A DNA stretch of 64,000 nt from Streptomyces brasiliensis. GTDB lineage: Bacteria; Actinomycetota; Actinomycetes; Streptomycetales; Streptomycetaceae. Shown here one piece after another: positions 1 through 10,820 of this stretch (the first letter of the stretch is position 1; each line of letters opens with the position of its first letter). The translations under genes and the position numbers were made by a program. The stretch lies in NCBI RefSeq assembly GCF_014647875.1, contig NZ_BMQA01000004.1, positions 1-64,000 on the forward strand. Reading direction: 5' to 3'. A model generated the notes under the pieces. The model did not search any database. It saw only the letters and a list, made by a program, of their open reading frames with translations, and was not told the DNA's origin.

Positions 1-773
1 GGCCCGCATGTCCGGTGGTGTGGGGGGAGGGCCGGGCGAACCGGCCCTCCTACCCGATCGTATGCCTTCACCGTGCGGGCGCGCGGGCCCGGGATACCGA
101 CGGGCGCCTCGGCCCGCCCAGCCGGCAGGTCCGGGCGAGGACACCGGCCGCGGTCGCGGCGGACGGCTCGCCGCCGACCAGCCCTGGGTCACCGCGGGGC
201 CGGGCGGTGGGCAGCCGTGCGGTGCAGCTGTCCTGGACCGCGTCGACGGACGACCGGGCCGTCGCGTCGTACGACGTCTACCAGGGCACGACGAAGATCC
301 ACAGCGTCGTCGGCGGACAGACCGCGACGGTGGTCACCGGGCTGCGCCCCGGTACGCGCTACGTCTTCAGCGTCCGGGCCCGCGACGCGGCCGACAACCT
401 CTCCCCCGCGAGCGACGCCGTCCGGCTCACCACTCCGGGCACCGACGACGGCCGGGACACCGCCCCGACCGGGTTCCGCGCCACGACCCACCGGACCGAC
501 GGGGCGTACTACATCGACCTGTCCTGGGTGGCGCCGCAGACGGACGGCGTGATCACGGAGTACGGGATCCAGCTGGACGGCGCCGCCGCGACCTCCCTGG
601 TGTGGGGCGGCACACCCCCGCGCGGCCGGGCGACGTACAGCTTCTACGCCGGCCGGGAAGCCGGGGCCCGCCACCGGGTGCGGATCCGGGCCAAGCTGCC
701 GGACGGCACCTGGGGCGGGTTCTCGCCGGAGCGGACGGTGACCACCGGCACGGTCGGCGACGCCGCGCCGTAA
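1..773 (+). pseudogene. Partial fibronectin type III protein, frameshifted
   Basis: This is the 3' end of a gene entering from the left edge. Two fibronectin type III modules are readable up to the TAA at 771-773; the first ends in a typical Y-F-S-V-R-A-R-D strand and the second begins at about base 464. An earlier module is visible in a different frame: bases 61-84 read Y-A-F-T-V-R-A-R, and the continuation R-D-T-D-G-R-L-G is one frame over. One extra base in the GGGCCCGGG tract near 85-93 explains the switch. A further shift just upstream, near 45-60, is likely because L-L-P-D lies in a third frame. FN3 modules are usually carried on secreted glycoside hydrolases or adhesins in Streptomyces, but the catalytic part is outside the window. 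It could be a real pseudogene or poor sequence at the edge. Confidence 0.7.
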
Positions 774-942
774 CTGCCCCGCCGGGGTCCATCGAACGGA
801 GCAATCCGTCACCTGGCCGGGGGCGGTCCGCATGCGGGTGGCACCGGGGGCGCATTGGCTGGCCATAAGGCTGCACGGACGTTTCCCGACCCTCGGCGGC
901 GCATGGGACGTTCCGCCAACCGTGCCGCCGGAGGGCACCCCA

Positions 943-1494
943 ATGCGCACTACTCGAATCCTCCTCCGCTCCGGCCCGGTACTGGCGGCCGCGGCGCTGC
1001 CGATCGGCCTGGCCGGTCCGTCAGGCGCCGCCACGGGCATCTCGGTGAGCACGTCCGGTTCCACCGTCTCGGTGGTGACCAGTGCGTGCGCGCAGAACAA
1101 CGGCAGCTGGGGCAACGCCTCCCTGCTGAACAGCAGTCAGACGAACTTCGCCCAGGGGCGGCAGTCGGCGCTCGCGGGCACCACGATCAGCCAGTCGGCC
1201 GCCTGGTCGAACGTCAGCCCGGGCACGTACTCGGTCATCGTCGTCTGCTCCAACGGCAACACAGCGGGCACGCAGTCCGTCATCGTCTCCCCGGGGTCGG
1301 CTCCGACGATCCCCTCCACCACCGCCCCCAAGCCCACGTCCTCGCCGTCCCGCGGCGTCGCGGGCGGCCTCGGCGGCGCGACACGCGACTACGGCCCGCT
1401 CACCCTGGGCATCGGCGCGGCGCTCGTGGGATCGGGCGTGATCGCTACGGGCTGGTACGTGCGCAAGCGGCGGTCGAAGCCGTACCGGCCCTGA
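943..1494 (+). CDS. Small secreted, membrane-anchored surface protein
   Basis: A 183-residue protein. The start at 943 is chosen because GGAGGG at 930-935 sits 7 bases upstream; a longer in-frame start at 832 has no such site. Residues 1-29 form a Sec signal peptide (R-T-T-R, a hydrophobic core, then A-x-A near residue 29). The middle is rich in Ser, Thr, Asn and Gly with two cysteines (in SACAQNN and VVCSNG) that could form a disulfide. A Pro/Ser/Thr linker follows, then a hydrophobic segment (LTLGIGAALVGSGVIATGW) and a basic tail ending in RKRRSKPYRP. This layout suggests a protein outside the cell, held by a C-terminal membrane anchor. It is not an LPxTG sortase substrate, as no such motif is present. 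No enzymatic function is visible. It resembles small surface proteins of Streptomyces with no assigned role. Confidence 0.75.
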   Translation: MRTTRILLRSGPVLAAAALPIGLAGPSGAATGISVSTSGSTVSVVTSACAQNNGSWGNASLLNSSQTNFAQGRQSALAGTTISQSAAWSNVSPGTYSVIVVCSNGNTAGTQSVIVSPGSAPTIPSTTAPKPTSSPSRGVAGGLGGATRDYGPLTLGIGAALVGSGVIATGWYVRKRRSKPYRP

Positions 1495-1526
1495 GGGCGG
1501 GTTTCCCGGCCGATGGGACCCCGCTG

Positions 1527-2075
1527 CTAGCCCTCCGCGGCGGACAGTTCGGCGAACTCCTTCAGCGCGTGCGTGAGCCACTGCGTCCAGAAGGTCTCCA
1601 GGTCGATGCCCGCGCGCAGGACCAGGTGCCTGAGACGGTCCTCGGGGCTGTCCCGGTCCGGCGGGAAGTCACGGCGCTCGATGGCCTCGTACTCGGCCAA
1701 CTGCCGACGGTGCAGGTCGAGATGGCGGCGCAGGTCGCTGTCCAGACCGGCCGTGCCGACGACGGCCGCGGCACGCAGCCTGAGCAGCAGCACGTCACGC
1801 AGCGGCTTGGGGTCCTGCGACGCGGCGGTCCAGCGGGCAAGTTCGGCACGGCCTGCGGGCAGGACCTCATAGCTCTTCTTCTGCCCGCGGGCCGGCTGCT
1901 CGGCCGGCAGGGTGCGAATGAGCCCGTCGGCTTCCAGTCTTCCCAGCTCACGATAGATCTGCTGATGCGTCGCCGACCAGAAGTAGCCGATCGACCTGTC
2001 GAAGCGGCGGGTCAGCTCCAGCCCCGACGACGGCTTCTCGAGCAGGGCGGTGAGGATCGCGTGCGGGAGTGACAT
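1527..2075 (-). CDS. PadR-family transcriptional regulator
   Basis: A 182-residue PadR regulator with an N-terminal winged helix (M-S-L-P-H-A-I-L-T-A-L-L, then the conserved Q-I-Y-R-E-L-x-x-L-E-x-D-G-L-I recognition and wing region at about residues 38-52) and a C-terminal helical dimerisation domain of the Vir_act_alpha_C type, as in the AphA-like subgroup. It lies 31 bases downstream of fadH on the same strand, so the two are probably co-transcribed and the regulator likely controls its own operon. A palindrome upstream of fadH (4179-4192) fits the AphA-like site pattern. Ligand unknown; phenolic or fatty-acid-like molecules are common in the family. The pairing with an old-yellow-enzyme reductase suggests response to an electrophile or enoyl compound (inference). 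Confidence 0.88.
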   Translation of the reverse strand: MSLPHAILTALLEKPSSGLELTRRFDRSIGYFWSATHQQIYRELGRLEADGLIRTLPAEQPARGQKKSYEVLPAGRAELARWTAASQDPKPLRDVLLLRLRAAAVVGTAGLDSDLRRHLDLHRRQLAEYEAIERRDFPPDRDSPEDRLRHLVLRAGIDLETFWTQWLTHALKEFAELSAAEG

Positions 2076-2106
2076 GGGCTCATCCTAGGGACGCGCCGGA
2101 CGGCGC

Positions 2107-4593
<2,487 letters not shown>

Positions 4594-4620
4594 GCGGCCG
4601 GGGCGTATCGAGTGGAGATT

Positions 4621-4989
4621 TCAGCGGCTTTCCAGTAGGACGTGGAGTTCCCTCTCCTGGTCGCCCGAGGCCGAGGTGAGGTTGCGTACCGCGAACAGGG
4701 AGTCAAGGGTCGCGCGGAGGCGGTCGATCGCCCAGTAGCCGCCCTGTGCGTCCGCCTCGACGGTCGACGACAGATGGGCGGGCGGGCGGCACTCGTGGGC
4801 GTCGGTGACCTCGAACGTTCCGAGCCACACCATCGGACGCGTCTCGTGGAGCTGCTGGGGCACGTCCTCGGCGCCCCGGTCGGACTCGAAGCACTGGCAC
4901 AGCGCGTCGAACACGATCCGGGCGTCTTCCTTGCTGCATCCGCTGATCTCGACGGATACGGGCTCCTCGTGCATGCGCTCACGGTCCAT
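4621..4989 (-). CDS. Small hypothetical protein
   Basis: A 122-residue cytoplasmic protein. The start at 4989 is preferred because GAGGAGCG lies just upstream; earlier in-frame codons have no such site and give unlikely basic sequence. It begins M-D-R-E-R-M-H-E-E-P-V-S-V-E-I-S-G and contains two cysteines close together (D-A-L-C-Q-C-F-E). It has no signal peptide or membrane segment, and is acidic with alternating beta and helix predicted by eye. I do not recognise the family. It stands alone between a terminator and the gene for a secreted protein on the same strand, so it may share that gene's transcript. No function is assigned. Confidence 0.6.
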   Translation of the reverse strand: MDRERMHEEPVSVEISGCSKEDARIVFDALCQCFESDRGAEDVPQQLHETRPMVWLGTFEVTDAHECRPPAHLSSTVEADAQGGYWAIDRLRATLDSLFAVRNLTSASGDQERELHVLLESR

Positions 4990-5115
4990 CGTGATCGCTC
5001 CTCTCGTGGCGGTGACGCGACCCCGCGGGTTCCCCGCGAACCACGCCACGACCCCAGAAAACCACCACTTTCCGGAAGAGCACCACCTGTCGCATCGACC
5101 GGGCACCCCGGAGGC

Positions 5116-5991
5116 TCAGCTCCGCGTGAACTTGTACGTCTTGCTGTCCGTGAGCACGCAGAATCCCGGCGACACGACGATCACGCGCAGCGTGCCGGTA
5201 CGGCGGTCGTAGTCGATGCCCTCCGCCTCGAACGCGCCGGAGCAGGAGCTGCGCAGCGGCAGTCGGCGCAGCGCCGTGACATGGCCGGACACGTCGGCCG
5301 TGCCGCCCGGCTCGGCGGACAGGTCGACCTGGAGGAGCGGCTTCGTGACGCCGAAAAGGCTGCCGTCGGGGTCGTCGGAGGAGCACAGCAGGGTCGTCGG
5401 GCCGGAGAAGTCGCAGCCCTGCACGTCCCGCACGGCACGGTCCAGGTTCACCGTGGATACCTGCGGCAGGTTCACGGACGGCGAGGTGCTCGGGTTCACG
5501 CCGGGGGCCGGGAAGACCAGGAGCCGACTCATGGTGCCGTACTCCCCCGCGAGCATCCACTGTCCGCCCGGCGAGATCGCGACCCAGGAGTTGTTGAGCG
5601 CCTCCCCGCCGCCGAGCGTGTGGACGTACTCCGACCAGGCACCGTCCGGTGCCTGCACCCGGAACATCTTCGAGTTGCCGGAGTCCCGCTGGTACGGCTC
5701 GATGTAGTAGCCGTCGTAGGACGCGTCGGGGTCGCCGACGTGGTTCCAGCCGCGGCCGCGCACGTCGGAAGGGATGGTGCCGATGCCGGTGTACCGGTTG
5801 GGGCTGCCGGCCGGGACCTCGACCGAGGCCAGGCCCTGGCTCTCGGTGAGCGGATCGGCGCGGTCGGAGCCGGTCTCGGTCCAGGTGTCGGCGGCCGAGG
5901 CGGGTACGACGGCGGAGAGGGCGAACGTGGTGGCGAGGGCGACGAGTCCGGTGAGGACCGCGTGACAACGTTGCCGGGCGGGCGCGGGCAT
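5116..5991 (-). CDS. Secreted protein, possibly beta-propeller-like
   Basis: A 291-residue exported protein. The start at 5991 gives a classic Sec signal peptide: M-P-A-P-A-R-Q-R-C-H, a hydrophobic core (A-V-L-T-G-L-V-A-L-A-T-T-F-A-L) and an A-S-A cleavage site near residue 37. The mature part contains repeated short beta-rich stretches with W-V-A-I-S-P-G-G-Q-W-M, D-G-A-W-S-E-Y-V and Y-D-R-R-T-G-T-L-R-V, which resemble propeller blades, and three or four cysteines (D-V-Q-G-C-D, L-L-C-S-S-D, R-S-S-C-S-G, G-F-C-V-L) that may form disulfides. No catalytic motif was found. Related Streptomyces proteins are annotated only as secreted. An extended reading frame runs 240 bases upstream of the chosen start but lacks a ribosome site. 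Confidence 0.75.
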   Translation of the reverse strand: MPAPARQRCHAVLTGLVALATTFALSAVVPASAADTWTETGSDRADPLTESQGLASVEVPAGSPNRYTGIGTIPSDVRGRGWNHVGDPDASYDGYYIEPYQRDSGNSKMFRVQAPDGAWSEYVHTLGGGEALNNSWVAISPGGQWMLAGEYGTMSRLLVFPAPGVNPSTSPSVNLPQVSTVNLDRAVRDVQGCDFSGPTTLLCSSDDPDGSLFGVTKPLLQVDLSAEPGGTADVSGHVTALRRLPLRSSCSGAFEAEGIDYDRRTGTLRVIVVSPGFCVLTDSKTYKFTRS

Positions 5992-6287
5992 GGGCCTGCT
6001 TCTGGGGTTCGGGGGGTGGCGGGCACTTTCGGCGGACAGTCTGACCCGGGTCCGATGGACATGTGCAGACCAAGCTCGGGAACAGAGAGGTGAACGGGCG
6101 TGACGGGCTGCCGTGCGCCCGGATGGCGCCCTGCCGACGACTTCCGCGTACACCCGCCGCCGTGTTGAGAGATGGTGGAGAAAGACGCCGGCGGCAGCGT
6201 CGGCGAGTCGGGTGTGGGCGCGATAGAACAAGGGGAGTCGGCACGGGGGACGACGTGCCGTGCGGACGGTCGAAGGCGGTGCGTGGA

Positions 6288-8354
6288 ATGAGTCCAGCCG
6301 AGGCTCCCGTGGCGGAGGGTGACGGGCCGGTCCGCCCGAGCGGCCTGCTCGACGTGCTCCGGGTGGCCTCGGTCGTGCTGGACGACCGGGGACACATCGT
6401 GCTGTGGAGCCCCCAGGCGGAGGAGCTGTTCGGCTACTCGGCGCAGGAGGCTCTCGGGCAGTACGCGGCCCGGCTGATGGTCCACGACCAGCACATCGAG
6501 CTGGTCGGCAAGCTGTTCGCCGACGTGATGCGGACGGGCAAGAGCTGGGCCGGGGCGTTCCCCATCAAGGTCAAGGACGGCAGCACGCGTCTGGTCGAGT
6601 TCCGCAACATGCGCCTGCTGGACGACCACGGCGACGTGTACGCGCTGGGTCTCGCCGCCGACCAGTCGACGGTGCGCCGCCTCGAACAGGACGTCGCCCT
6701 GTCCGAACGGATCGTGAACCAGTCCCCGATCGGCCTGGCCGTCCTGGACAGCGACCTGCGATACGTCTCGGTCAACCCCGAACTGGCGAAGATCAACGGC
6801 GTCCCGGCCGAGGAGCACACCGGCCGCACCCTCCACGAGCTGCTGCCGCAGATGGACACCGACGCACTGGAACGGGCGGCCACCCAGGTCCTGGAGACCG
6901 GGCAGCCGCTCGTCGACCGGCCCACGGTCGGCCGAACCCCGGCGGACCCGGACGAGGACCACGCCTGGTCGGTGTCGCTGTACCGGCTCGAGGACGCCAT
7001 GGGCACGGTCCTCGGCGTCGCGATCTCGGTCGTGGACATCACCCAGCAGTACCGGGCGGCCGTCGAGGCGGAGGCGGCGCGCCGCCGCCTCGCACTCATC
7101 GCGGACGCCTCCGCCCGGATCGGCACCACCCTCGAGCTGGACCGCACCGCCCGCGAACTGGCCGACGTCGCCGTGCCCGAGCTGGCCGACGTGGTCGCCG
7201 TGGACCTGCTCGAGGCGGTGGTGGAGGGCCGTCCCAGCACGCTCGGCCCGTCCGAGCCCGCGATGATCCGCGCCCTCGCCGTCCGCGCCGAGCACGCCAC
7301 GGACGCGATCCGGGCCGCCGACCCGCCCGGAGAGCTCGCCGAGTACGCGCCCGACCGGCTGGTCACCGAGTGCGTGCGAACGGGTCGCCCGATCGTCGTA
7401 CCGCAGGTCAAGGACGACGACCTGCCCCGCATCGCCCGCTCCCCCGAGGCGGCGGTGCTGCTGGGACGGGCGGGCCTGCGTTCGTATCTGGCCGTGCCGC
7501 TGATCGCGCGCGGCGAGGTGCTGGGCGCCCTCGACCTCAAGCGCACGTGCAATCAGGCGCCGTTCGACGAGGACGATGTACTGCTGGCGCGGGAGCTGGC
7601 CGCCCGCGCGGCCGTGCAGATCGACAACGCGCGCTGGTACCAGAATGCCCGCAACACCGCCCTCACCCTGCAGCGCAGTCTGCTGCCCCGCCATCCTCCG
7701 GTGACGACCGGGCTCGAGGTCGCCTCCCGCTACCAGCCCGCGGGCGCGGCGAGCGAGGTCGGCGGCGACTGGTTCGACGTGATCCCGCTGGAAGGCGACA
7801 AGACGGCACTCGTCGTGGGCGACGTGATGGGCAGCGGCATCGACGCGGCCGCCACCATGGGCCGGCTGCGCACCGCGACGGCCACCCTGGCCGCGCTGGA
7901 CCTCGATCCCGCCATGCTCCTCGAACACCTCGACAAGATCACGTCGGGTCTCGACCAGTCCATCGCGACCTGTGTGTACGTCGTCCACGACCCCCATCTG
8001 CGCCAGTGCCGCATCGCCAACGCCGGCCATCTGCCCCCGGCCCGGGTGTGCGTGGGGCGTCCCGCGGAGCTGCTCGACCTGGACACGGGGGTGCCGCTCG
8101 GCGTGGGCGGGGTCGAGTTCTCCACCACCACGGTCGACCTGGGGCCCGGGGACGAGCTGGTCCTCTACACGGACGGGCTGGTCGAGACGCGTCGGCACTC
8201 GCTGGACGAACGCCTGGACGACATGCTCGCCCTGCTGGACGACCCGGCCCGTCCACTGGAGGAGGTCTGCGACCTGCTGCTGCGGCGGCTCCACCACCCC
8301 GACAACCACGACGACGTGGCGCTGCTCATCGCGCGGGCGCATGCGCTCGACTGA
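6288..8354 (+). CDS. PAS/GAF sensor PP2C-type (SpoIIE) protein phosphatase
   Basis: A 688-residue cytoplasmic serine/threonine phosphatase of the type that dephosphorylates anti-anti-sigma factors. Domains in order: PAS (about residues 15-120; V-V-L-D-D-R-G-H-I-V-L-W-S-P-Q-A-E-E-L-F-G), PAS (about 140-250; L-A-V-L-D-S-D-L-R-Y-V-S-V-N), GAF (about 265-440), and a PPM/SpoIIE domain (about 460-685). Metal-binding motifs are visible as G-G-D-W-F-D and V-V-G-D-V-M-G-S-G-I-D-A-A, with a late N-H-D-D-V-A-L-L. There is no HATPase kinase domain, unlike many Streptomyces relatives. The start at 6288 gives a normal N-terminus; the open frame continues upstream without a better ribosome site. It is divergent from the secreted protein gene and is followed by a terminator, so it is probably monocistronic. 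The signal sensed is unknown. Confidence 0.9.
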   Translation: MSPAEAPVAEGDGPVRPSGLLDVLRVASVVLDDRGHIVLWSPQAEELFGYSAQEALGQYAARLMVHDQHIELVGKLFADVMRTGKSWAGAFPIKVKDGSTRLVEFRNMRLLDDHGDVYALGLAADQSTVRRLEQDVALSERIVNQSPIGLAVLDSDLRYVSVNPELAKINGVPAEEHTGRTLHELLPQMDTDALERAATQVLETGQPLVDRPTVGRTPADPDEDHAWSVSLYRLEDAMGTVLGVAISVVDITQQYRAAVEAEAARRRLALIADASARIGTTLELDRTARELADVAVPELADVVAVDLLEAVVEGRPSTLGPSEPAMIRALAVRAEHATDAIRAADPPGELAEYAPDRLVTECVRTGRPIVVPQVKDDDLPRIARSPEAAVLLGRAGLRSYLAVPLIARGEVLGALDLKRTCNQAPFDEDDVLLARELAARAAVQIDNARWYQNARNTALTLQRSLLPRHPPVTTGLEVASRYQPAGAASEVGGDWFDVIPLEGDKTALVVGDVMGSGIDAAATMGRLRTATATLAALDLDPAMLLEHLDKITSGLDQSIATCVYVVHDPHLRQCRIANAGHLPPARVCVGRPAELLDLDTGVPLGVGGVEFSTTTVDLGPGDELVLYTDGLVETRRHSLDERLDDMLALLDDPARPLEEVCDLLLRRLHHPDNHDDVALLIARAHALD

Positions 8355-8358
8355 CGAC

Positions 8359-8385
8359 CGGCCCCGGGGGACGGGTCCGGGGCCG
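8359..8385 (+). terminator. Hairpin terminator after the PP2C gene
   Basis: CGGCCCCGG (8359-8367) pairs with CCGGGGCCG (8377-8385) around a 9-base loop, starting 5 bases after the stop codon. No U tract. Confidence 0.65.
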
Positions 8386-8488
8386 ATTCACAGCGACTCG
8401 TTATCAGGCCCTTATCGTCCTGACGGGACAATCACAGGGAGGCATGCGTAAGGATGCCGCGTGACATGGCCGAGGGGAGCGAGCGGTG

Positions 8489-9268
8489 ATGCACGAACCG
8501 GACCATGAGCAGCGCTCCGGCGAAGGACCCACGGAGCCGGTGCCGCCGATTCCGCCGATGCCGGCCGAGCCGCCGCGGGCGGCCGCCGAGTGGGAGGTGA
8601 TCGCCGGGCCGGGCGACGGCCGCGAGTCCCGTCCGCCCCTGCGCGAGCGATGGCACAGGCAGTCGGCCAGGGCGCGCGCCGTGACCGTCGCGGTGGCGGT
8701 CGTGGTGCTGGCCCTCGGCGGCACGGTCGCCTACGCCGCCGCCTCGGGCGGCACGGCCGGCGACGCCGTACCGGCGGCCGCCGGCTCCACCTCCCCGTCG
8801 CCGGGACCGGACGGACACGGGCACGGCTCGTGGTTCGGCCTCGGCGGGGACGCCGCGCACGGCGAGGCGACCGTCAAGGACCGCGACACCGGGAAGTGGG
8901 TCGTACGGGTCTGGCAGCGGGGCACCGTCGAGAAGGTGGCCGGCGACCAGGTGACCGTCAAGAGCGAGGACGGCGCGCGGTGGACCTGGACCGTCGGCTC
9001 GGACGCGATGGTCCGCCGCCACGACGTCTCGTCGGACTCGGGCACCCTGAAGAAGGGCGACACGGCGATCCTCGTCGGCACCCGGGCGGACGACGGCACC
9101 CGGACCGCGAAGGCCGCCTTCGCCGGGACGTTCGACGGCAAGGGCTCGCGTTTCGACGGCAAGGGCCCGCGCGAGCACCGGGGCGGGTTGCCCGGCCACG
9201 GTCCCTGGGGCCGCCCCGACGGCACCCCGTCACCGGCCGGCCCGTCGGGCAGCGGGGCGACGACATGA
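8489..9268 (+). CDS. Membrane-anchored protein, DUF5666-like extracellular domain
   Basis: A 259-residue protein. The ATG at 8489 follows a GTG at 8486, and the purine-rich GAGGGGAGCGAGCG upstream serves either. Residues 1 to about 60 are cytoplasmic, Pro/Glu-rich and then basic (R-E-R-W-H-R-Q-S-A-R-A-R). One membrane helix follows (A-V-T-V-A-V-A-V-V-V-L-A-L-G-G-T-V-A), and the rest lies outside: a Gly/Pro/His linker, a beta-rich domain (E-K-V-A-G-D-Q-V-T-V-K-S-E-D-G, W-T-W-T-V, L-K-K-G-D-T-A-I-L-V-G-T) of the kind that appears in DUF5666-like OB-fold proteins, and a disordered Gly/Pro tail. No enzymatic motif is present. It may be a cell-surface sensor or scaffold; the function is unknown. 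Confidence 0.75.
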   Translation: MHEPDHEQRSGEGPTEPVPPIPPMPAEPPRAAAEWEVIAGPGDGRESRPPLRERWHRQSARARAVTVAVAVVVLALGGTVAYAAASGGTAGDAVPAAAGSTSPSPGPDGHGHGSWFGLGGDAAHGEATVKDRDTGKWVVRVWQRGTVEKVAGDQVTVKSEDGARWTWTVGSDAMVRRHDVSSDSGTLKKGDTAILVGTRADDGTRTAKAAFAGTFDGKGSRFDGKGPREHRGGLPGHGPWGRPDGTPSPAGPSGSGATT

Positions 9269-9284
9269 GGCGCCGCGTGCGCGG

Positions 9285-10064
9285 TCAGACCCTGACGCCG
9301 ATCAGCACGGTGGCGTAGAGCTCCTCGGACACCGCCAGGCGGGTGTTCAGTCCCGCACGGGTGAACTCCTCGACGGCCGTGGGCACCTGGCGTTCGCTCG
9401 TCTCCACCAGCAGACGGCCCCCGGGAGCCAGCCAGTCCGGTGCGGCCGTGACGACCCGGCGCAGGATGCCGAGACCGTCGGGTCCGCCGTCGAGGGCGGC
9501 CCGGGGCTCGTGCTCGCGGGCCTCCGCCGGCAGGAGGCCCAGCTCGCCGGTGGGGACGTACGGCACGTTCGCCGCGAGGACGTCGACGCGCCCGCGCAGG
9601 GTGGCGGGCAGGGCGTCGAACAGGTCGCCCTCGTGAGCGTGTCCCCCGAAGGCTGCGATGTTGCGGCGGGCGCAGCGCACGGCGGCCGGGTCGACGTCGG
9701 CGGCGTGCAGTTCGACCGGGCCCAGCGCGGCGGCCAGGGCGGCGCCGACCGCGCCGGAACCGCAGCACAGGTCCACCACCACGGAGGCGTCCGGGGCCTG
9801 GGCGAGGGCCTGGTCGACCAGGAATTCGGTGCGGCGGCGCGGCACGAAGACGCCCGGTTCCACGGTGACGCGCAGTCCGTGGAACTCGGCCCAGCCGAGG
9901 ACGTGTTCGAGGGGAAGCCCCAGGACGCGTCCGTCGACCATCGCGGCCAGCTCGTCCGGCGTGCGGGCGGTGGCGAGGATCAACTCGGCCTCGTCCTCGG
10001 CGAAGACGCAGCCGGCGGCGCGCAGCGCGGCGATGACGGAGGCAGGGGAGGAAAGAGGGGGCAT
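9285..10064 (-). CDS. PrmC/HemK-like protein N5-glutamine methyltransferase
   Basis: A 259-residue SAM-dependent methyltransferase. An N-terminal helical domain (about residues 1-85) carries the conserved P-L-E-H-V-L-G-W-A-E-F motif, where L-E-H-V-L-G corresponds to the family's Q-Y-I-x-G region. The Rossmann domain has V-V-D-L-C-C-G-S-G-A-V-G-A-A-L (SAM binding) and A-A-D-V-D-P-A-A. The catalytic loop reads N-V-P-Y where PrmC has N-P-P-Y, a change seen in a known actinobacterial side branch of the family, so this is probably a paralogue of the release-factor methyltransferase rather than PrmC itself. The substrate is therefore uncertain. It converges on the membrane-protein gene with only 16 bases between stops. 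Confidence 0.82.
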   Translation of the reverse strand: MPPLSSPASVIAALRAAGCVFAEDEAELILATARTPDELAAMVDGRVLGLPLEHVLGWAEFHGLRVTVEPGVFVPRRRTEFLVDQALAQAPDASVVVDLCCGSGAVGAALAAALGPVELHAADVDPAAVRCARRNIAAFGGHAHEGDLFDALPATLRGRVDVLAANVPYVPTGELGLLPAEAREHEPRAALDGGPDGLGILRRVVTAAPDWLAPGGRLLVETSERQVPTAVEEFTRAGLNTRLAVSEELYATVLIGVRV

Positions 10065-10324
10065 GGGAGCCGAGAGCCTTTCGGAGACCTTGGGGCCGAA
10101 GGGCGCTCACACGGTCACCCGCTAGCGGTGATCCGCGCCATGGTGAGGAGAGAGCACCCGACCTGACACAGCGGTAATGGGTCTCACCTCCTCGACAGCA
10201 GGGCCGGGACGATCCACGGCCGGACGGCCACCCTACCCCAACGGACTTGCGCCTACGGCCTCTTCGACCGCCCCTGGGCCGCGGTTGCGTCGGTGCACGC
10301 CCGTGCGGATCGACGGCCGCTCAA

Positions 10325-10339
10325 GTTGTACTCTGCAAC
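10325..10339. promoter_or_regulatory. MarR operator candidate
   Basis: GTTGTA-CTC-TGCAAC is an inverted repeat with one mismatch, 24 bases upstream of the MarR gene at 10364. A related half-site pair (AGTTG, CAACT) precedes the other MarR gene at 41578. The rest of 10065-10324 is the shared upstream region of two divergent genes; I see no gene or other clear signal in it. Confidence 0.4.
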
Positions 10340-10363
10340 GGGAGCGGCTGAGGAGGATTCCCC

Positions 10364-10801
10364 GTGAGCGCAGCGCAGACGGCCATCGAGACCATCCAGC
10401 GCGAGATGACGATCTTCGCGCGCCGGGCCAGGGCCTCGGCGGGCCGAATGCACCCCGAACTGTCCCTGGTGTCGTACACCCTGCTCGGGCACCTGGAGGA
10501 GCGCGACGGCTGCCGGGCCACCGACCTGGCGGCGCACTACGCGCTGGACAAGTCCACGGTCAGCCGCCAGGTGACCGCGCTGGAGCGGGCCGGGCTCGTC
10601 GAGCGGCGCCCGGACCCGGAGGACCACCGGGTCCAGGTGCTGCAACTGACCGACGCGGGACGTGAGATCCTCGCTCAGGTCACTCAGCGGCGCCGGGCCG
10701 CCTTCCAGGAGCGGCTCGAGGACTGGCCGGAGGAGGACCTGACGCGGTTCGCCCGGTATCTCGAGCGGTACAACGCGCGGGCGGACGCCGACTCCGACTG
10801 A
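10364..10801 (+). CDS. MarR-family transcriptional regulator
   Basis: A 145-residue winged-helix regulator. The GTG start at 10364 has GAGGAGG about 6 to 8 bases upstream. Helix-turn-helix and wing are visible: R-A-T-D-L-A-A-H-Y-A-L-D-K-S-T-V-S-R-Q-V-T-A-L-E-R-A-G-L-V-E-R-R-P-D-P-E-D-H-R (about residues 50-88). Long flanking helices give the usual dimer interface. The gene is divergent from the PrmC-like gene and convergent with the GNAT gene, so its target is not evident from position; self-regulation through the repeat at 10325-10339 is likely. Confidence 0.88.
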   Translation: MSAAQTAIETIQREMTIFARRARASAGRMHPELSLVSYTLLGHLEERDGCRATDLAAHYALDKSTVSRQVTALERAGLVERRPDPEDHRVQVLQLTDAGREILAQVTQRRRAAFQERLEDWPEEDLTRFARYLERYNARADADSD

Positions 10802-10820
10802 TCGGACGGCGCCGCGCCGC

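Noticed and set aside
855..2072. Long plus-strand frame across the surface protein and PadR genes
   Set aside because: Arg/Gly-rich shadow of genes in other frames, no ribosome site, no recognisable domain; common in high-GC DNA.
4642..6093. 483-residue plus-strand frame
   Set aside because: Antisense to the hypothetical and secreted-protein genes, low complexity, no family.
5529..8342. 937-residue minus-strand frame opposite the PP2C gene
   Set aside because: Mirror of the third-position GC pattern of the phosphatase gene; no domain.
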